64,000 bases of DNA from Sphingomonas daechungensis (GTDB taxonomy: Bacteria; Pseudomonadota; Alphaproteobacteria; Sphingomonadales; Sphingomonadaceae): NCBI RefSeq assembly GCF_014489495.1, contig NZ_CP060780.1:558001-622000 (forward strand), read 5' to 3'. Position numbers and translations under genes: made by a program. The stretch's first letter is position 1. Each line of letters starts with the position of its first letter. This document shows positions 59,812 to 64,000 of the stretch, piece after piece. The notes beneath the pieces are model-generated. The model was not told where the DNA came from. It worked only from the letters and a program-made list of their open reading frames with translations, and ran no database searches.

Positions 59812-60446
59812 ATGAGGCGGGGGTACTCGGCCTGGCCTTGCTGACCGTCGCCACGGCGGCATGGGCCGAACCGCCAGCCAAGCTCGCCGGCCTTTACGAG
59901 ATCCGCCAGATGGAGATGGGCGGTGGCCTCGAGCTTCGACCCGACGGCCGCTTCCGCTACGCGCTCGAATATGGCGCAGCTTCCGAAGAGGGCGAAGGCG
60001 ATTGGACGGTCGAAGGCAGCACCGTCCTCCTCACCAGCAACCCGAAGCCCCAGACGCCGAATTTCGTACTCGTAAAGGACGAACCGGCACCCGACGGCCA
60101 GCTATCGGTGACGCTGGAGCCACCGGGTTTCGGATGGACGGGTCGCATGGATCTTGTGGCCACAGTCGCGGGGCAGGACCGGCCGGTGGGGCTGGAAGCG
60201 AGCAGCGACGGGGACGTCGATACAGGCGGCGCGACCGTCACCTCGATCCGGCCCGTGGTTCCAATCTACGGCTTCCTTGGTGATCCGATCCCGCTGAAGC
60301 CGGGCGGTCACAGGCTCGTCCTGCGCTTCACCCCGAACGATCTCGGCAAGGCAGTGTTCGACAGGGAGCCGCTGGCAATCGAGGACGGAAAACTGCTGAT
60401 GCGGCGTTACGAAACGGTGATCACCTTCCGCCGTGTCGAGCCATAG
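59812..60446 (+). CDS. Exported protein of unknown function
   Basis: About 211 residues after repair. The ATG at 59812, 1 bp after the OPT stop, opens MRRG and, with one G restored in a five-G run near 59822, continues VLGLALLTVATAAWA, a signal peptide. The mature protein is beta-rich with LAGLYEIRQMEMGGGLELRP, YALEYGAASEEGEGDWTVEG and FLGDPIPLKPGGHRLVLRFT. The ARFRY-type repeats suggest a small beta barrel or sandwich, but I do not recognise a family. Its stop abuts the convergent panE stop. Confidence 0.7.
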
Positions 60447-61452
60447 CTAGCGCCCGAGCACTTCTCGGCGAAGCTCTGCAGGGCCAAGCGCTGGAGCGCC
60501 TTGCTCCGCCTTCCGGATCAGCTCGACAACCTTGCGATTGATCGGCGCATCCATCCCGAGCCGCTCAGCGAGCGCAACCAGCTCGCCGTTGATGTAGTCG
60601 ACCTCAGTCTTACGGCCGCCGACGATATCGTCGTTCATCGACGACCGTGCTTTCTCATCAATCTTCCATTTGCGCAGGAAGACGTTTTTGAAGAGCCAGT
60701 TCGGTGATCCGATCACGTAGGGCAGGACCGCTGGCGAAACCGCGGCAATTTTCGCCGGCTGGATCCCGGCTCGCTTAAGCAGGGCCAGCCCTTCATGCTG
60801 CGAAGCCGCAACCACTCGCCGATAGTCGCGCTCGCCAAATTCGCCGAGCAGTGTCCGGCCGGACAGCGCGTTGACCGCATTGTTGAGGTTGATGAGCAGC
60901 TTCCCCCAGGCGACACCCGTCATGTCATCGGACAGCTTCAGCGGCGCTGGTCCATCGGCGACAATCGCAGCCAGTTCGCGAATCTCCGGGCGGTCCTCTG
61001 CGAACAAGGCCCCTGCAACCGCCTTGTGGAAGCGGCCCTCCCGAGATGGACGACATTGTACTGAATGATCCCGCGAGCGATCTTGAAACGCCCGCCGAGC
61101 TCGCGCCGGAGCACGTCCAGATTGCTGATCCCGTTCTGGAAGCTGACGACGAGCGTGCCGTCCCGGGCATGATCCGCGATCTGCTGGGCCGCTTCTGCAG
61201 TTGCGCCGCTCTTCACCGTCAGTGCGATGATGTCGGCATCCGCGAGAACCGATGCGTCGGTGCGGTAGTCGACGTCGGAGAGATGGGCCTTCCACCCTGC
61301 GAAATCGCTCAGCGACAGGCCGTGTTCGGCAATCTCTGCGCCAAAGCTCTTTCGGCCGAGGAAGCTGACGGGAACGCCGGCCGCTTGCCAGCATCCCCGA
61401 TGAAGCAGCCGACCGAGCCGGCGCCGTGGACGACGACCCTAGCCGCGGCCAC
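60447..61452 (-). CDS. panE: 2-dehydropantoate 2-reductase family protein
   Basis: NADPH-dependent reductase of the ketopantoate reductase family (pantothenate synthesis). About 335 residues after repair. It begins [14 protein letters not shown] (Rossmann GAGxxG), then [20 protein letters not shown] and [20 protein letters not shown]. The C-terminal domain has [18 protein letters not shown] (catalytic Lys and Asn) and [14 protein letters not shown]. Two losses near 61396 and near 61043 break it. The GTG start at 61452 lies inside the end of queF, 13 bp before its stop. Paralogues with other substrates exist, so pantothenate assignment is probable, not certain. Confidence 0.86.
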
Positions 61453-61887
61453 GATAGGGCTGAACCCCTGGTCCGGCAGCCACAATCCCTCGGGTGGCGG
61501 GCCGCTCTGCCAGAAGACATCGATCGGCATGCCGCCGCGCGGATACCAGTAGCCGCCGATGCGCAGCCACTGCGGCTTCATCTCGTCCACCAGGCGCTGG
61601 CCGATGCCGACCGTCACGTCCTCGTGAAAGCCGCAATGATTGCGGAAGGACCCGAGGAACAACTTCAGGCTCTTGCTCTCGACGATCGTCTTAGCGGGCG
61701 CATAGTCGATGACCAGATGCGCGAAGTCGGGCTGTCCGGTTACCGGGCAGAGAGACGTGAATTCCGGCGCTGCGAACCGCACCAGGTAGAGCGTGCCCGA
61801 CCGTGGGTTGGGCACGTAATCGAGTTGCGCCTCTTCCGGCGACGAAGGCAGCGGCGCGGCTTTGCCGAGATGCGTCGTTTCGACCAT
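61439..61887 (-). CDS. queF: NADPH-dependent 7-cyano-7-deazaguanine reductase (preQ0 reductase)
   Basis: Reduces preQ0 to preQ1 for queuosine in tRNA. About 149 residues after repair, the short unimodular type. The catalytic Cys is at 47 in [16 protein letters not shown], with Asp54. Substrate binding is at [20 protein letters not shown] (the E(S/L)K(S/A)xK-like helix). One G lost near 61464 hides the end [12 protein letters not shown]-stop at 61439. It overlaps panE by 13 bp. Confidence 0.94.
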
Positions 61888-61950
61888 GGCGCGGCCACCT
61901 AGCAGGCCTCGGTCTTCCCGCCTATCCTACCCGCTTCATCAGGGGGTAGC

Positions 61951-63650
61951 ATGCTGAGAACCGTGATCCTGTCCGGGCTGCTGGTCGTGGCGACCGCAGC
62001 AGGGGCAGAACCGCCGCCTTTACTCAAAACCTCGGATGCGGAGGCCATCGCCAGCCAAGTGTCCGGAGGCGCAGCGAAGCGGACGGTAGAGGCGCTCTCC
62101 CTCAACCACCGCATGCGCGGATCTCAGGGCTATCGACGCGCTGCTGAACTGATCCGCAGTCGGCTCGAGAACTATGGTTTGGCCGAAGCGAGCATCATGG
62201 CTTTGCCCGCCGACGGGAAAATCTTCTACGGGACCCAGCGCTCGCGACCCGCCTGGAACGCGACCTTTGCCGAGCTCTGGGAGCAGAAGCAGGACGGCGG
62301 GCGCTGGATCGATGCGGAACGCATTGCATCGTGGAAGGACCAGCCCATCACGCTTGCGCAGGACAGCGTCAGCGGGACGGCCCACGCTCCGTTGGTCGAT
62401 GTCGGCGTGGGGACGGCCGACAGCGATTATGCCGGCAAGGACGTCCGCGGGAAATTGGTGCTGACTTCCTCGCAACCGGAGGCGGTCGCGAAGCTGGCCG
62501 TCACGAAATATGGCGCCGCAGGCATCGTCTCCTGGGCGCAGAACCAGAAATCCGCGTGGTGGGGCGAGGACGAGAGCCTGATCCGGTGGGGCCATCTCGA
62601 CACGTGGAAGGACCCACATTCGCCTTCATGATCTCCCCTGCCCGAGCACACGCCTGGCAGGAACGTTTGCAGAAGGGCGAGGTCGTCCAGCTGCGGGCGG
62701 CGGTGCAGGCGGGACGATCACCCGGAGAATATCTGATCCCGACAGCAGTGATCCCGGGCCGCGACCGCGCGAAGGAAATTCTCTACTCCTGCCACCTCGA
62801 CCACCCTTCGCCCGGCGCGAACGACAATGCCAGCGGATGCGCCGGCATTCTCGAGGTTGCACGCACCCTCAATCGGCTTGTGAAGGAAGGCCGCCTGCCC
62901 CAGCCGGAGCGGACCCTGCGCTTCATCTGGCCGTGCGAAGTCGAGTGCACGATCTCGCTCCTCAACGCGCGTCCGGAGTTCGCTGAGAGGACGCTGGCGG
63001 CCATTCATCTCGACATGATCGGCGGCCGGACCGAAACGACCAAAGGCGTCCTGCGCGTCGAAGGCTCGCCTCCCAGTTCGCCGAGCTTGGTCGACGATGT
63101 CGCGTTCGCGCTGACCCGCTGGGTCAATCGGCAGACCTTTGCGTTCGCCGATAGCGGCTCGGGCGATTGGCCGCTGATCGACCCGGAGGGCACCAGGGAC
63201 GCGCTGCAGGCGAAGGTCGGCGGCTTCTCCGAAGGCAGCGACCATCAGGTCTGGGCAGAAGGAAGCTGGCGGACCCCGATCATCTATGTGTCGGATTGGC
63301 CGGACCGCTACATCCACACCAACCGCGACGTCCCCGAGAACCTCGACGCGACGAAAATGAAGCGGGCGATCTTCATTGCTGCTGCGTCCGGCTGGTATCT
63401 CGCGAACGTCGGGCAGGACGAGGTCCCGGTTCTAGCGGCTGCCATGGAAAATGAAGCGCTGGAGCGGAAAGCCGCCGCCCGTCGTTCGCCCAATCCGAAT
63501 GCAGTGCAATTCGCACAGGCAGCGGAAACCGAAGAGGCGGCGTCGCTCGCCCGTTTCGGCCTGGTAGGGCCGCAGAGTACAGCCGACGCGCCCCCTGCGC
63601 ACATCGAAGGCGTCGTCTATCGCCGCAAGCCAAACCCCAAGGGCCGATGA
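61951..63650 (+). CDS. Exported M28-type zinc aminopeptidase with PA domain
   Basis: About 566 residues after repair. Signal peptide MLRTVILSGLLVVATAAGA. A PA-like insert (VDVGVGTADSDYAGKDVRGK, AAGIVSWAQNQ) precedes the M28 metal centre: HLDHPSPGANDNASGCAGIL (His and bridging Asp), PCEVECTIS (Glu), LDMIGGRTET (Asp) and FSEGSDHQVW (final His). One base lost near 62614 breaks it between the PA and peptidase parts. The product should cleave N-terminal residues of peptides in the periplasm. It overlaps the next small gene as ATGA. Confidence 0.85.
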
Positions 63651-63901
63651 CCGGCTTCGGCTATTCCTGGCTCGACGATCAGCTTGAGAAGGCCAAGCTT
63701 CCCCGCCCGAAGCTGCTCGATCGAGAGGCCCCTCGCGACGGGCCGAGCTTCGCCTACGAGGCACTTAATCTCGTCGACGGTAACCGAAGCGTTCAGGACA
63801 TTGGCAACCAACTGACCGCTACCGTCGGGCCGGTGCCGATCGCCGAAGTTGCGGACTTCCTCGCGACCCTGCAGCGCGTCGGCCTGCTGGAGGCTCGCTG
63901 A
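63647..63901 (+). CDS. Small winged-helix-like protein, 84 residues (companion of the M28 peptidase)
   Basis: Starts in an ATGA overlap with the peptidase stop and ends overlapping the next ATG (TGATG). The second half, YEALNLVDGNRSVQDIGNQL with PVPIAEVADFLATLQRVGLL, looks like a small winged helix of the kind found at the C-terminus of some M28-like peptidases (DUF4910 type) and in PqqD-type carriers. It may be a separated domain of the upstream enzyme. No catalytic residues. Function unknown. Confidence 0.6.
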   Translation: MTGFGYSWLDDQLEKAKLPRPKLLDREAPRDGPSFAYEALNLVDGNRSVQDIGNQLTATVGPVPIAEVADFLATLQRVGLLEAR

Positions 63902-64000
63902 TGGACGATCTGGTCTCGACCGAATGGCTGGCCCAGAACCTGGGCAAGGCGGACGTCGCTGTCGTCGATTCCACCTGGCATATGCCCGCGACGAAGCGCA
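63901..64000 (+). CDS. sseA: Rhodanese-type sulfurtransferase, probable 3-mercaptopyruvate sulfurtransferase (partial)
   Basis: Only the first 33 codons are in the window: MDDLVSTEWLAQNLGKADVA followed by VVDSTWHMPATKR. This matches the N-terminus of SseA-type two-domain rhodaneses, which transfer sulfur from 3-mercaptopyruvate. The catalytic Cys lies beyond the window. The start overlaps the previous stop by one base. Confidence 0.75.
   Translation, partial: MDDLVSTEWLAQNLGKADVAVVDSTWHMPATKR

Noticed and set aside
1-64000. Mobile elements, CRISPR arrays, tRNA or rRNA genes
   Set aside because: I saw no transposase, integrase, phage gene, regularly spaced direct repeat array or cloverleaf-forming segment. 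The gene content is ordinary chromosomal.

Overview
The window is GC-rich alphaproteobacterial chromosome, most likely order Sphingomonadales (Sphingomonas or a close relative). The evidence is the sphingomonad-type dcw gene order, the DNPR-type (meso-diaminopimelate) MurE, the Ku plus single-chain LigD pair, the TonB-receptor/GH1 locus and two short palindromic interspersed repeats of the kind common in this group. I see no CRISPR array, insertion sequence, integrase, prophage, rRNA or tRNA. Almost everything is housekeeping sequence.

Layout. 1-2316 (minus): partial dgt and a TPR-SPOR protein. 2422-3821 (minus): ftsZ. 3953-8149: an ACS-type MFS transporter (minus), an arylsulfatase (plus) and a 43-codon membrane ORF lying between ftsZ and the rest of its cluster. 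8154-25022 (minus): the dcw cluster in transcription order mraZ, rsmH, ftsL, ftsI, murE, murF, mraY, murD, ftsW, murG, murC, murB, ddl, ftsQ, ftsA. 25327-27248: a DUF4350 protein, a small membrane protein, a lipoprotein and a VOC protein. 27362-33400 (plus): purL, a membrane protein, a DUF3052 protein, a CPBP protease, bfd, bfr and a DUF418 protein. 33397-35241 (minus): an Hpt protein and der. 35371-41003 (plus): ku, ligD and a penicillin-acylase-family hydrolase. 41037-48339 (minus): TonB receptor, GH1 glucosidase, pip, gshA, rsmE and a small membrane protein. 48369-64000: ubiA, pmbA, CoA-binding protein, mrp/apbC, hflK-hflC, degP, HerA-like ATPase, NTF2-like protein, OPT transporter, a secreted protein, panE, queF, an M28 peptidase, a small protein and the start of a rhodanese-type sulfurtransferase.

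How the genes work together. mraZ to ftsA makes UDP-MurNAc-pentapeptide (MurB-F, Ddl), lipids I and II (MraY, MurG) and the septal machine (FtsW, FtsI, FtsL, FtsQ, FtsA), which FtsZ organises. Ten of the fourteen gene junctions in the mraZ-ftsA block are four-base stop/start overlaps, which suggests strong translational coupling. Bfd and Bfr form a Fur-type iron-storage/release pair. Ku and LigD form a two-gene non-homologous end-joining system. HflK, HflC and DegP are envelope quality-control genes.

Sequence quality dominates the reading. About 30 genes, including essential ones such as ftsZ, murD, murE, murG, ftsW, ddl and der, are broken by single-base frameshifts. Every repair I worked out needs a base added, nearly always in a run of G or C. 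Adding those bases gives whole-codon genes of family-typical length, so I treat them as consensus errors (about 50 losses) and annotate full-length CDSs. Unbroken genes include ftsA, murC, mraY, murF, ftsI, purL, ku, gshA, hflC, degP and the HerA-like gene.

I did not find a clearly new biological system. The most interesting signals are the separation of ftsZ from ftsA, a cluster of four GANTC sites ahead of ftsZ, a DnaA box with GANTC sites and phased repeats ahead of mraZ, a probably leaderless Fur-controlled bfd, and two clean operator-like palindromes.
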